Position numbers and translations under genes: made by a program | Shown: piece after piece, positions 48,224 to 57,567 of the stretch | How the letters are laid out: the number at the start of each line of letters is the position of its first letter | How positions within the stretch are numbered: the first letter of the stretch is position 1 | Notes under the pieces: generated by a model | The model's database searches: none | What the model was told of the DNA's origin: nothing | What the model saw: only the letters and a program-made list of their open reading frames with translations | Assembly (NCBI GenBank): GCA_009773455.1 | Contig: WSXU01000014.1 | Location: forward strand, 68,078-132,077 | Origin: Bacteroidota bacterium | Lineage (GTDB): Bacteria > Bacteroidota > Bacteroidia > Bacteroidales > Lentimicrobiaceae | DNA length: 64,000 nt | Direction of reading: 5' to 3'

Positions 48224-49318
48224 TCAATACTTTAAATTATTCTTATACAGCCTGACCATCTCAAGAAACTCATCAAACAAATACTCGCTATCGGTCGGGC
48301 CACTGGAAGCTTCAGGGTGAAACTGCACCGAGAAGACCGGTTTTTTCCTGTGCCTGATGCCTTCGTTGGTGCCATCGTTCAGGTTGATAAAAAAGGGTTC
48401 CCAGTCCCCGGACAAAGAACCCGGATCAATGGCAAAACCATGATTTTGTGAAGTGATCAGCGCTTTATTGGTGCCGACCTGCAACACCGGCTGGTTGTGA
48501 CTTCTGTGCCCGTATTTCAGTTTGAAAGTATCGGCACCTGTGGCCAGGGCAAGCAGCTGGTTGCCCAGGCAGATGCCAAAAACCGGCTTATCACTTTGCA
48601 ACGAGCTGGTCAGATGGTTAATTGTGGTATCACACATTTTGGGATCCCCCGGACCATTCGATATAAACAAGCCATCAAACTTTTCCTGCCTGTAATCGTA
48701 ATCCCAGGGTACCCGGATAACCGTATTTCCACGATTCACAAAATGTCTGATGATGTTGTATTTTACCCCGCAGTCAACAAGTAGAATCCTTGTATCCCCA
48801 TTTCCATAAGTGATCACCCTGTCTGTACTCACCTTCGCCACAAGGTTGGTGGTGTTGGGGTCGCTAAAGCCAGGGTCTGTATTGCCGAAAATAATCTTCC
48901 CTGACATGGAACCTTTTTCACGCAGAATTTTCGTCAGGGCCCTGGTGTCGATACCTGATATACCTGGTACCCGTTGTTGTATCAGCCATTCACCCAGACT
49001 GAGTCTGGCATTCCAGTGACTGTATTGTTCAGAATAGTCCGAAACGATCAATGCACTGATCTGAACACGATTCGATTCAAAATGCCCGGGAAGTCCGTTT
49101 ACCAGTTGATTGTCCGGAACCCCGTAATTTCCGATCAGCGGATAAGTTGCTACCAGTATCTGCCCGCAATACGAGGGATCAGTAAGGCTTTCAGGATATC
49201 CGGTCATCGCGGTGTTAAAAACCACTTCCCCTGAAACCGATTCCTCAAACCCGAAAGAACTTCCGGTAAATTCAACCCCGTTTTCAAGAACCAGCTTTGC
49301 TTTTTTCTTAACGGTCAT
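48224..49318 (-). CDS. carA: Carbamoyl-phosphate synthase small subunit
   Basis: ARLSLGEWLIQQRVPGISGIDTRALTKILREKG; FISNGPGDPKMC; VFGICLGNQLLALA; VQFHPEASSGPTDSEYLFDEF. Likely start MTVKKKAKLVLENG at 49318 (ORF extends to 49516). Confidence 0.97.
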   Translation of the reverse strand: MTVKKKAKLVLENGVEFTGSSFGFEESVSGEVVFNTAMTGYPESLTDPSYCGQILVATYPLIGNYGVPDNQLVNGLPGHFESNRVQISALIVSDYSEQYSHWNARLSLGEWLIQQRVPGISGIDTRALTKILREKGSMSGKIIFGNTDPGFSDPNTTNLVAKVSTDRVITYGNGDTRILLVDCGVKYNIIRHFVNRGNTVIRVPWDYDYRQEKFDGLFISNGPGDPKMCDTTINHLTSSLQSDKPVFGICLGNQLLALATGADTFKLKYGHRSHNQPVLQVGTNKALITSQNHGFAIDPGSLSGDWEPFFINLNDGTNEGIRHRKKPVFSVQFHPEASSGPTDSEYLFDEFLEMVRLYKNNLKY

Positions 49319-49588
49319 AGGCAATTTTCTGATTGATAAGTCCACATGTTCACCGGTCTGTCTGCTGATCGGACATACTCTTTCACTGGCTGTCGTTTGA
49401 GCAGACAGCTCGTGATGGATAATGATGGCCTGGTTAACGGAAGAATAGTAACACCTGCGATGCAAAAATAAGCCATATCGGAACGGATCTGACCAGGAAC
49501 GGGGTTGGGTTATCAACCGGTTTTGTTGATAAAATCCGTAAAGGCATGATTAAAAGGTGATTATGACAACACTGGCCCCGATAGCAGG

Positions 49589-51034
49589 TTATCTGATGAA
49601 CTTAAATGTGGATATTCTGCCATCGGTGCTACGAAGCCTGGCGAGAAACATTCCGGGCTCCGTATGGAGAATTCTTATCGAACCGCGGAGGCCTGAAAAA
49701 GTCTGATAATTTATCATTCGTCCGGTAGCGTCGAAGATCGCAAGTTCCCCGCCGTTAGTTCGATCCGGTAGCTGTACGATCAGCATATTTTCTTTTTTGT
49801 TATAAATCCATTCAGGTTTCAGTTCTGATGATGAAGGTTTGTCAATAGCGACAGGCGGGCTGCTAAGGTTAATGTCAAGTACAATGCCTTCTATTACAGT
49901 AAGGTCATAGGGGATGTCTTTCGGTGGCATGGTGTACCAGCCATTGGCTGAACCGCCCCAGCCAAAGTTGAAATGAAAGAGTCCATCGGTATTGTAACCA
50001 TCCACAACCACATTGTGGCCAACAGTCCATTCGGGATTTACCAGGGCCAGGTGTGCAGGGAGAGCCAGCATGATGTTTTGTGCAAGTTGAATGTTCAGCT
50101 CAGGATTTAAAGGGCCATCCAACCGGGCATCGGAATATCCGAACCTGATGTATGCATTGAAAGCCTGGTCAACGCCAAAAGTTCCAGAACCCGAAGAACT
50201 GTATACCTGTTTTGCCGCAGCACCGCAGGCATAGGTCAGAGCAGCCTTATCGGAATTACTCAGTGTAATACCGTTCCCGTAATGGGCATCTAAAGTATCA
50301 AGCAATACATTCAGTTGATTCCATGAAGGGAACCCATAAGATTCCCAGTCATTATCTATCCAATACATATTCCCGGAGCCGAAATTGTGGTAATAATCAT
50401 CCGCATCGTCAAAGCGGGTACCGTTCAGTTTATGGTGGAAATTTACTATCTGTGCCATGGCGGTTGCCGGACAGCCTGCAACGCTGCGGGTCTGGGTCTG
50501 ACCGTCGATGGGGCAAAAAGCATTGTAGGGCGCCGTTTGCGTCCAGTTGGTAAACAGCCAGCCTCCGGTTGATGACCATCCCTCGGGGGGCCATTGCTGA
50601 AACAGCATGGTTTCTGTAGAAGGATTCAGACAGTTATTCCAGCGTTTGCGATTTTCGGTCAACTCTTCTGTGTCAATGCCAGAGTACCGGTGCCTGTTTT
50701 TCATATCTTTCATGAAAACAGGAAGGAAACTGATCCAGGCTTCCCCATCGCCGAAATTTCCTTCGGCTGACCATGCAAGAACGGGTGTCTGCGACCTGTC
50801 AGGTGAAATCACCACAAACCCCTGTGGCAGGCAATGAATCAGCCAGGCGAGGGTGTCATTTTCCGTAACAAGAGGATTGGTTTCAGAAAGACTAAGATTC
50901 AGATTTCTATTACTGATCATGCTGGTGGCGGCCTGAATTGCTTCCTGCCGGGTTACACGCTGGGCAATAACTTCCTGATGTCCCCAGATATTTCCAAGGA
51001 TCATCAATGCCAGACAACAGAATATATTTTTCAT
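49589..51034 (-). CDS. C10-family (streptopain-like) cysteine peptidase with T9SS-like C-terminus
   Basis: GCPATAMAQIVNFHHK; WTVGHNVVVDGYNTDGLFHFNFGWGGSANGWY; C-terminal sorting-like IFDATGRMINYQTF...MFLARLRSTDGRISTFKFIR. Confidence 0.85.
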   Translation of the reverse strand: MKNIFCCLALMILGNIWGHQEVIAQRVTRQEAIQAATSMISNRNLNLSLSETNPLVTENDTLAWLIHCLPQGFVVISPDRSQTPVLAWSAEGNFGDGEAWISFLPVFMKDMKNRHRYSGIDTEELTENRKRWNNCLNPSTETMLFQQWPPEGWSSTGGWLFTNWTQTAPYNAFCPIDGQTQTRSVAGCPATAMAQIVNFHHKLNGTRFDDADDYYHNFGSGNMYWIDNDWESYGFPSWNQLNVLLDTLDAHYGNGITLSNSDKAALTYACGAAAKQVYSSSGSGTFGVDQAFNAYIRFGYSDARLDGPLNPELNIQLAQNIMLALPAHLALVNPEWTVGHNVVVDGYNTDGLFHFNFGWGGSANGWYTMPPKDIPYDLTVIEGIVLDINLSSPPVAIDKPSSSELKPEWIYNKKENMLIVQLPDRTNGGELAIFDATGRMINYQTFSGLRGSIRILHTEPGMFLARLRSTDGRISTFKFIR

Positions 51035-51186
51035 TGCTACGTATATTTCTCAGACAAATATAAAAACTTTGACAACCATTCCCGATGTTTTATTGGTGAA
51101 TTCTGATTAATCCAGCCCGTTATTATGCGGTATCGGGGACCTGACCAGGCGGAAGAATTGTCTGGGATGCGGGGATGAAAATAAAA

Positions 51187-51219
51187 AACCGTTTGTAATC
51201 AATTAGATTACAAACGGTT
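51187..51219 (-). terminator. Intrinsic terminator downstream of tRNA-Arg
   Basis: AACCGTTTGTAATC (51187-51200) AATTA GATTACAAACGGTT (51206-51219); T tract on minus strand. Confidence 0.88.
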
Positions 51220-51233
51220 AAAATTGTTGTAAG

Positions 51234-51307
51234 TGATCCGGAGGCGACTCGAACGCCTGACCCGCAGCTTAGAAGGCTGCTGCTCTATCCAACTGAGCTA
51301 CCGGACC
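51234..51307 (-). tRNA. tRNA-Arg (anticodon TCT)
   Basis: GGTCCGGTAGCTCAGTTGGATAGAGCAGCAGCCTTCTAAGCTGCGGGTCAGGCGTTCGAGTCGCCTCCGGATCA; full cloverleaf, loop CTTCTAA. Confidence 0.97.
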
Positions 51308-51550
51308 ATTGTGTTTTGGATAAAACCCTAAGGCAACCAAAACGCAGTAAAACAGTCTGAAATAAGGATAACCGTTTTGCGGCTGCAAATGTATGAAAAA
51401 GATTCATATTCCTGTCCCCTCAGGAACTCAACATTTTCAAAAAGCAGAAATGTAAATTTTCTTTTCATTTTGGGGATTACTTTTTGGGCTTACACGGATA
51501 AACAGGTGATAATTCCTCATATTCTCCACTGAAACTTAACCAGTTTACTC

Positions 51551-52006
51551 ATGAATGACCTGATGTTTACTGACTTTACAAGCCAGACACCTCCCAAAGT
51601 CTACAGCTGGAAAGGGAAAACCATACTGATTGCCGAAGATACCGATTGTAGTTTTCTATACCTCAAAACCATTTTAAGAAATACGGAAGCCACTGTACTC
51701 TGGGCATCTTCAGGACAGGAGGCGATCAACCTGGTGCGTGAGCACCGTGAAGTGGATGTAGTACTCATGGACATCAATATGCCCGGAGTAAATGGTTTTG
51801 ATGCCACCATCGGTATTCACAGTATCCGGCCGAATCTGCCGGTAATTGCGCAAACTGCCTATGTACACGACAACGAAGTTCAGCTGTGCTATGCTTCAGG
51901 TTGTTCTGATTATATTTCCAAACCCATTGATAAACACGTACTACTCGAAAAACTGGGAGTTGTTCTAGGCCCGGGAGTTCCAAAAGCGCTCACCAGAATT
52001 TCGTAA
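51551..52006 (+). CDS. Single-domain response regulator receiver protein
   Basis: TILIAEDTDCSFLYLKTIL...VDVVLMDINMPGVNGFDATIGI...PVIAQTAY...YISKPIDKHVLLEKL. Confidence 0.95.
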   Translation: MNDLMFTDFTSQTPPKVYSWKGKTILIAEDTDCSFLYLKTILRNTEATVLWASSGQEAINLVREHREVDVVLMDINMPGVNGFDATIGIHSIRPNLPVIAQTAYVHDNEVQLCYASGCSDYISKPIDKHVLLEKLGVVLGPGVPKALTRIS

Positions 52007-52028
52007 CTTGTCATACTTGGAGAACTTC

Positions 52029-52059
52029 AAAAGGCGGCTTAGGGGGCTGCCTTTTTTTT
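52029..52059 (+). terminator. Intrinsic terminator
   Basis: AAGGCGGC ttaggg GGCTGCCTT followed by T8. Confidence 0.75.
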
Positions 52060-52204
52060 GTCCAGACGTAATAGATTGTGGCACCAGCCATGGCTTTAAT
52101 CATAACAATTTAATCTTTTTAAAATTATTGCATTGGTATTAACAGCGCTTCAACAGCCCATTTTCGCTGAAAAAACCAAGAATGCAACAGAATTTAAAGA
52201 AAAG

Positions 52205-52235
52205 TTTGGTAATCCGGAATGGATTCGTAAATTTG
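52205..52235 (+). promoter_or_regulatory. Consensus Bacteroidota promoter for the tRNA-Ser/tRNA-Pro pair
   Basis: TTTG (52205-52208) - N19 - TAAATTTG (52228-52235): exact TTTG-N19-TAnnTTTG, 11 nt upstream of tRNA-Ser. Confidence 0.85.
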
Positions 52236-52246
52236 CACTCCCATTT

Positions 52247-52333
52247 GGTGAGGTGGGTGAGTGGCTTAAACCAACAGTTTGCTAAACTGTCGTACTGGAA
52301 ACGGTACCGGGGGTTCGAATCCCCCCTTCACCG
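52247..52333 (+). tRNA. tRNA-Ser (anticodon GCT)
   Basis: GGTGAGGTGGGTGAGTGGCTTAAACCAACAGTTTGCTAAACTG...long variable arm...GGGGGTTCGAATCCCCCCTTCACCG. Confidence 0.97.
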
Positions 52334-52336
52334 CAG

Positions 52337-52360
52337 AGCGGATCTCTGATCCGCTTTTTA
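52337..52360 (+). terminator. Terminator-like hairpin after tRNA-Ser
   Basis: AGCGGATC TCT GATCCGCT TTTT. Confidence 0.7.
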
Positions 52361-52370
52361 GTAAAAGATT

Positions 52371-52443
52371 CGGGGTGTAGTACAGTTGGTAGTATGCTTG
52401 GTTTGGGACCAAGAGGTCGTCGGTTCGAGTCCGGCCACCCCGA
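52371..52443 (+). tRNA. tRNA-Pro (anticodon TGG)
   Basis: CGGGGTGTAGTACAGTTGGTAGTATGCTTGGTTTGGGACCAAGAGGTCGTCGGTTCGAGTCCGGCCACCCCGA; C1-G72 pair typical of bacterial tRNA-Pro. Confidence 0.97.
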
Positions 52444-52444
52444 C

Positions 52445-52476
52445 AAAAGACCTCTTGCGAAAGCAGGAGGTCTTTT
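52445..52476 (+). terminator. Strong intrinsic terminator after tRNA-Pro
   Basis: AAAAGACCTCTTGC GAAA GCAGGAGGTCTTTT, GAAA tetraloop, one G-T wobble. Confidence 0.9.
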
Positions 52477-52493
52477 ATTTATAATCACTTCAG

Positions 52494-52748
52494 ATGAATC
52501 ACTTTGTTTATATCATCAGGAGCCTAAAAGACGGCAGGTATTATATTGGAGAGTCTTCCGATATAAATATCCGGTTAAAGGAGCATAATGAAGGGTGGGT
52601 TAAATCAACAAGAAACATGGCACCATTTGTTATAGTTTATAGTGAAGTTCATGAATCAAGAGCTTCAGCGCTGAAAAGGGAAAAGCAGATCAAGAGTTAT
52701 AAGGGCGGGAATGCTTTTAAGAAATTACTCAACCTTCCTGAAAAATAA
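52494..52748 (+). CDS. GIY-YIG nuclease superfamily protein (UvrC-N-like, 84 aa)
   Basis: MNHFVYIIRSLKDGRYYIGESSDINIRLKEHNEGWVKSTRNMAPFVIVYSEVHESRASALKREKQIKSYKGG: full GIY-YIG signature. Confidence 0.93.
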   Translation: MNHFVYIIRSLKDGRYYIGESSDINIRLKEHNEGWVKSTRNMAPFVIVYSEVHESRASALKREKQIKSYKGGNAFKKLLNLPEK

Positions 52749-52804
52749 AAGTATTCCTGGTTTGGCCCCCCCGCCTTTAGCGGGGCAAGCTGCCAACGGC
52801 GGGG

Positions 52805-52831
52805 GTCGGTTCGAGTCCGGCCACTCCGACA
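52805..52831 (+). repeat. Duplicate of tRNA-Pro 3' end (att-like direct repeat of 52419-52445)
   Basis: GTCGGTTCGAGTCCGGCCACtCCGACA vs GTCGGTTCGAGTCCGGCCACcCCGACA: 26/27 identical. Confidence 0.9.
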
Positions 52832-52834
52832 GAG

Positions 52835-52862
52835 AGAGAGCCACATTGGTTCTCTTTTTTTT
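52835..52862 (+). terminator. Terminator-like hairpin following the tRNA-Pro 3' remnant
   Basis: AGAGAGCC acatt GGTTCTCT T7. Confidence 0.65.
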
Positions 52863-53005
52863 GCAGGAGTTTTGTCTTTCTGCCTGATTTAGCCCCCTGT
52901 CTATAGCGAGGCAAGTGGCTAAAGACAGGGTCCGGTTCGGGTTCCGGATCCGGTAACAAAATGAAAACCAGCTCAGGTTTTTCTTTGAAATTTTCCTTAT
53001 ATTTA
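52857..53005 (+). repeat. Left outer direct repeat of the RAYT island (modules A1 52857-52896, B1 52934-53005)
   Basis: TTTTTTGCAGGAGTTTTGTCTTTCTGCCTGATTTAGCCCC ... GGTTCGGGTTCCGGATCCGGTAACAAAATGAAAACCAGC...TTGAAATTTTCCTTATATTTA. Confidence 0.9.
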
Positions 53006-53028
53006 TTTACCAAAAATAGCAATCTTTT

Positions 53029-53066
53029 TACAGTTGCCGCACGAGTCCTCCCGTGTGGCAACTGTA
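53029..53066 (+). repeat. REP-like hairpin, upstream copy
   Basis: TACAGTTGCCGCACGAG TCCT CCCGTGTGGCAACTGTA, 17-nt arms; 26 nt upstream of RAYT ATG. Confidence 0.85.
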
Positions 53067-53091
53067 TCCTTAGAATTGATTTGTTTACCCG

Positions 53092-53652
53092 ATGAGCAGA
53101 AATTACAAATTTCGTAACCCTGAAGGAGTCTACTTTGTAAGCTTTGCCGTAGTTGAATGGATAGATGTATTTATCAGGGATGAGTACAAGAGCTTACTTA
53201 TAGAGTGTCTTAGGTTCTGCCAGAAAATGAAAGGTATGGAAATTTTTGCATGGTGCCTGATGGACACTCATATGCATTTGGTATTCAGAAGTATAAATGG
53301 TCAAAAGCCAGAACAGCTCCTTGGCGATTATAAAAGATTTACAAGCAAGGCTATTGTAAAAGCCATTATGGAAAACCCAGAAGAGAGCAGAAAGGAATGG
53401 CTGCTTCAAAAATTCAGGGAAGCTGGTGCGAAATCTTCAAATGTTAAGGAATTTCAATTTTGGCAGCATAACAATCAACCAATAGAACTTTGGAGTAATA
53501 AGGTGATCATTGAAAAGATTAAATATGTGCACAATAACCCAGTGAAAAAAGGCATGGTTTTCTCTCCGCATGAATATCTGTACAGCAGTGCAAGGGATTA
53601 TGCAGGAGGAATTGGCCTGATAGAAGGAGTGGTGATAACCAGTCAGTTTTGA
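53092..53652 (+). mobile_element. REP-associated tyrosine transposase (RAYT, Y1_Tnp/IS200-like), intact ORF
   Basis: HUH-type MDTHMHLVF (HxH) and Tyr-containing EKIKYVHNNPVKKGMV typical of RAYT proteins; 186 aa. Confidence 0.9.
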
Positions 53653-53662
53653 CTAAATAAGT

Positions 53663-53712
53663 TTGCCACACGAGAGGACTCGTGCGGCAGCGGATGGACT
53701 CGTGCGGCAGCG
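53663..53712 (-). repeat. REP-like hairpin, downstream inverted copy plus partial extra unit
   Basis: 53663-53689 is the reverse complement of 53035-53061 with one mismatch; GACTCGTGCGGCAGCG repeated at 53677 and 53697. Confidence 0.87.
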
Positions 53713-53718
53713 AAGTTC

Positions 53719-53911
53719 TTTTTTGCAGGAGTTTTGTCTTTCTGCCTGGTTTAGCCCCATGTCGATAGCAGCTTGCCCCCCCCGCCTATTGCGGGGCAAG
53801 CTGCTATCGGCGGGGGGCAAGCTGCTACAGGTGGGGGTTGGGTTCGGGTCCGGATCCGGTGACAAAATGAAAACCAGCCCTGGCTTATTTTTGAAATTTT
53901 CCTTATATTTA
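53719..53911 (+). repeat. Right outer direct repeat of the RAYT island (modules A2 53719-53758, B2 53841-53911)
   Basis: A2 vs A1: 1 mismatch over 40 bp; B2 closely matches B1 (ggttcgggt.ccggatccggt.acaaaatgaaaaccagc...ttgaaattttccttatattta). Confidence 0.9.
53763..53809. repeat. 17-bp perfect inverted repeat inside right repeat
   Basis: CGATAGCAGCTTGCCCC (53763-53779) / GGGGCAAGCTGCTATCG (53793-53809). Confidence 0.9.
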
Positions 53912-53975
53912 CAGTATGGTATAAGCATTGCTATATACATTATTCTATTCAATCACCTTATAAAATATTCATCTT

Positions 53976-55036
53976 ATGAAATCATTACATTATCTCAGTA
54001 TCTCAGTATCGCATTGGTTGTTCTCTCAATGATCATCTCTTCATGTGGAACAGCCTCTCACCAGATGAAGATCCTGAAACCCGGAACCATTACCCTGCCA
54101 TCAGATGTTAAGCAGTTGGGCATTGTCAACCGTTCCCTGCCCGGTAAAGGGGAGGGGTTTAATAATTTCCTCGAAGGACTGGTAACCGGAGAATCTGTTG
54201 CCGCTGACAGAGAAGGTTCGGGCGAATGCCTTAAAGGACTTGCTGCCGGGCTGAATCAGGCACCCCGCTTTACCGCCGTTGTTATCGAAGGGGTCGATCT
54301 CCGGGGTACCGGAACCCGTGAATGGCCGGAATTCCTCGACTGGAAGCAGGTTGAGGACCTGTGTGACCGGTTCAGGGTCGATGCCCTCATCGCTCTTGAA
54401 ACCTTCGATTCTGATATCGAGATCAGGAAAAGCTCTTATGATGTTGAAAAAACTGTAAATAAGAAGAAGGTTACCGTAAAAGAATACGCTGCTGATTTGA
54501 GCATGGATGTCAGGTCAGGCTGGACGATATACCGACCTGCCGGGAAACAGGTAATTGACCGGAATTCCTTTACCGATGAAATGCGCTGGGATGAAAAAGG
54601 GGATAGCCCGGAAGATGTAATCAGGAAACTTCCTTCCAAAAGAAGGGCCATCAATGAATCCGGCTATTTTTCAGGTCGGCAGTATGCCATCCGCATTTCA
54701 CCCACCTGGATGGATGTTACCAGAACATACTACAGAAAGGCAAACGATGATTTTAAAATTGCCGGCAAATACATAAAGCAGGATAAGTGGAATGAGGCCA
54801 TACCCATCTGGAAGAAATACACCCTGGACACTGATCCCAAAGTTGCCGGAAAGGCCTGTTATAACATGGCCCTTGCCAGTGAGGTAGACGGAAACCTGCA
54901 ACTGGCCCTTGAATGGGCCCGGCGGGCCTGGGATCAGCACGGGCTAAAAAATGCCAGAAGTTATATCAGCCTGATTGAAATGAGAATTTACGAACAGGGA
55001 AAGCTGGATGAACAGATGCAGGAAGATCAGAAATAG
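53976..55036 (+). CDS. Lipoprotein with TPR-like C-terminus (DUF6340-like, tentative); signal peptide frameshifted by an 8-bp tandem duplication
   Basis: Mature frame continuous from CGTASHQMKILKPGTITLPSDVKQLGIVNRSL. ATG at 53976 reads MKSLHYLSISVSHWLFSQ*; removing one TATCTCAG (53991-53998 or 53999-54006) gives MKSLHYLSIALVVLSMIISSC. The supplied ORF start at 53663 lies in repeat DNA. Confidence 0.75.
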
Positions 55037-55167
55037 TCCTGATTTTTTTATTTTCAAAGACTGATTCCTGAAGGCAGAAAGTTTCCTGCCCTTTCTGAGA
55101 TAAAAACCGTACTTTTGCAGCCCTTTTCGGAGGGAGAGCTTCTGTTTTGCAATTAACACTATTTTAA

Positions 55168-56778
<1,611 letters not shown>

Positions 56779-56802
56779 TGAGTTACGATTTACGCCCTTC
56801 GA

Positions 56803-56820
56803 TCCCGATAGCTATCAGGA
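56803..56820. repeat. 18-bp near-perfect palindrome
   Basis: TCCCGATAGCTATCAGGA, one mismatch from TCCCGATAGCTATCGGGA. Confidence 0.6.
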
Positions 56821-57146
56821 CTCAGGGTAAAAATTACGAATAAGAATAATAGTTTACAACGGCCCACTGCATACTGCCATCTGCCAGCTGAAATTATTGA
56901 AAGTATGGTATAGCTGCAAGCAGTCAACCGCATTTCTACCAACAAATATACCGAGCGATTATCAGCGCCGGATAATGATTGCTGATGCAAAACAAAAGGA
57001 TACACTCATGCAATGACTTATCCCTGAAAAGGATGTCACCGGATAGCGATCCCGAATTTACCTGAGTGAAAGATTGAATTTATTTACGATGACTGTAAAG
57101 TCTGACGGATCGACAATACAATCCCCTGGAAGTGGAAATGTGTTGG

Positions 57147-57344
57147 TTATTTTGCCCTTCTCATTTTATAACGCTCAATGATTTCAGCTTCACGGCTCTT
57201 GTCAGAAATATAGATGGTGGTCTTTCCACCATCAAGTACAACCGGAAACTTTCCTTTGATAGACCCGCAGGTAGCGGAGATATGAGGTGTAATTGCCTGT
57301 ATTGTCTTGTGATTTTGCCCGGAAACGGGTTTTGTTTTTCTCAT
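57147..57344 (-). CDS. Small hypothetical protein
   Basis: 65-aa ORF MRKTKPVSGQNHKTIQAITPHISATCGSIKGKFPVVLDGGKTTIYISDKSREAEIIERYKMRRAK; protein-like composition. Confidence 0.45.
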   Translation of the reverse strand: MRKTKPVSGQNHKTIQAITPHISATCGSIKGKFPVVLDGGKTTIYISDKSREAEIIERYKMRRAK

Positions 57345-57567
57345 TTAGTATAATTATCGTTGCAAGGTAAGCATTAATAATCAATAAAATAGGATTATTT
57401 GCATATTAGTTTGCCAATATATGTTAAACATTGCATAATTTGCCTTTCCTTATGATGCAAAAGAAGCCAGGCAGCAGCGAGAATGGATGGATTTGATCAT
57501 TGATTAATAAGGGATATTCGTACTTTTGACAGCGGAATAGTGTTATAACTGATAACAGGCTTAAATC

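Noticed and set aside
49318-49516. 66-aa N-terminal extension of carA
   Set aside because: Not CarA-like; conserved frame begins at MTVKKKAKLVLENG, so this is an upstream open stretch.
52282-52588. ORFs 52282..52488 (-) and 52394..52588 (+)
   Set aside because: They read through tRNA-Ser/tRNA-Pro (GGIRTPG and GPRGRRFESGHPDKRPLAKAGG signatures of translated tRNAs and terminators).
52777-53952. Minus-strand ORFs 52777..53061 and 53653..53952 sharing YKENFK(E/N)KP(E/G)LVFIL(L/S)PDP
   Set aside because: The similarity comes from the direct repeats B1/B2; the frames also cross tRNA remnants and hairpins, so shared non-coding repeats are the simpler explanation.
53663-53975. N-terminal ~104 aa of ORF 53663..55036
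   Set aside because: Lies in the REP hairpin and repeats A2/B2; the real lipoprotein signal peptide is at 53976 in another frame.
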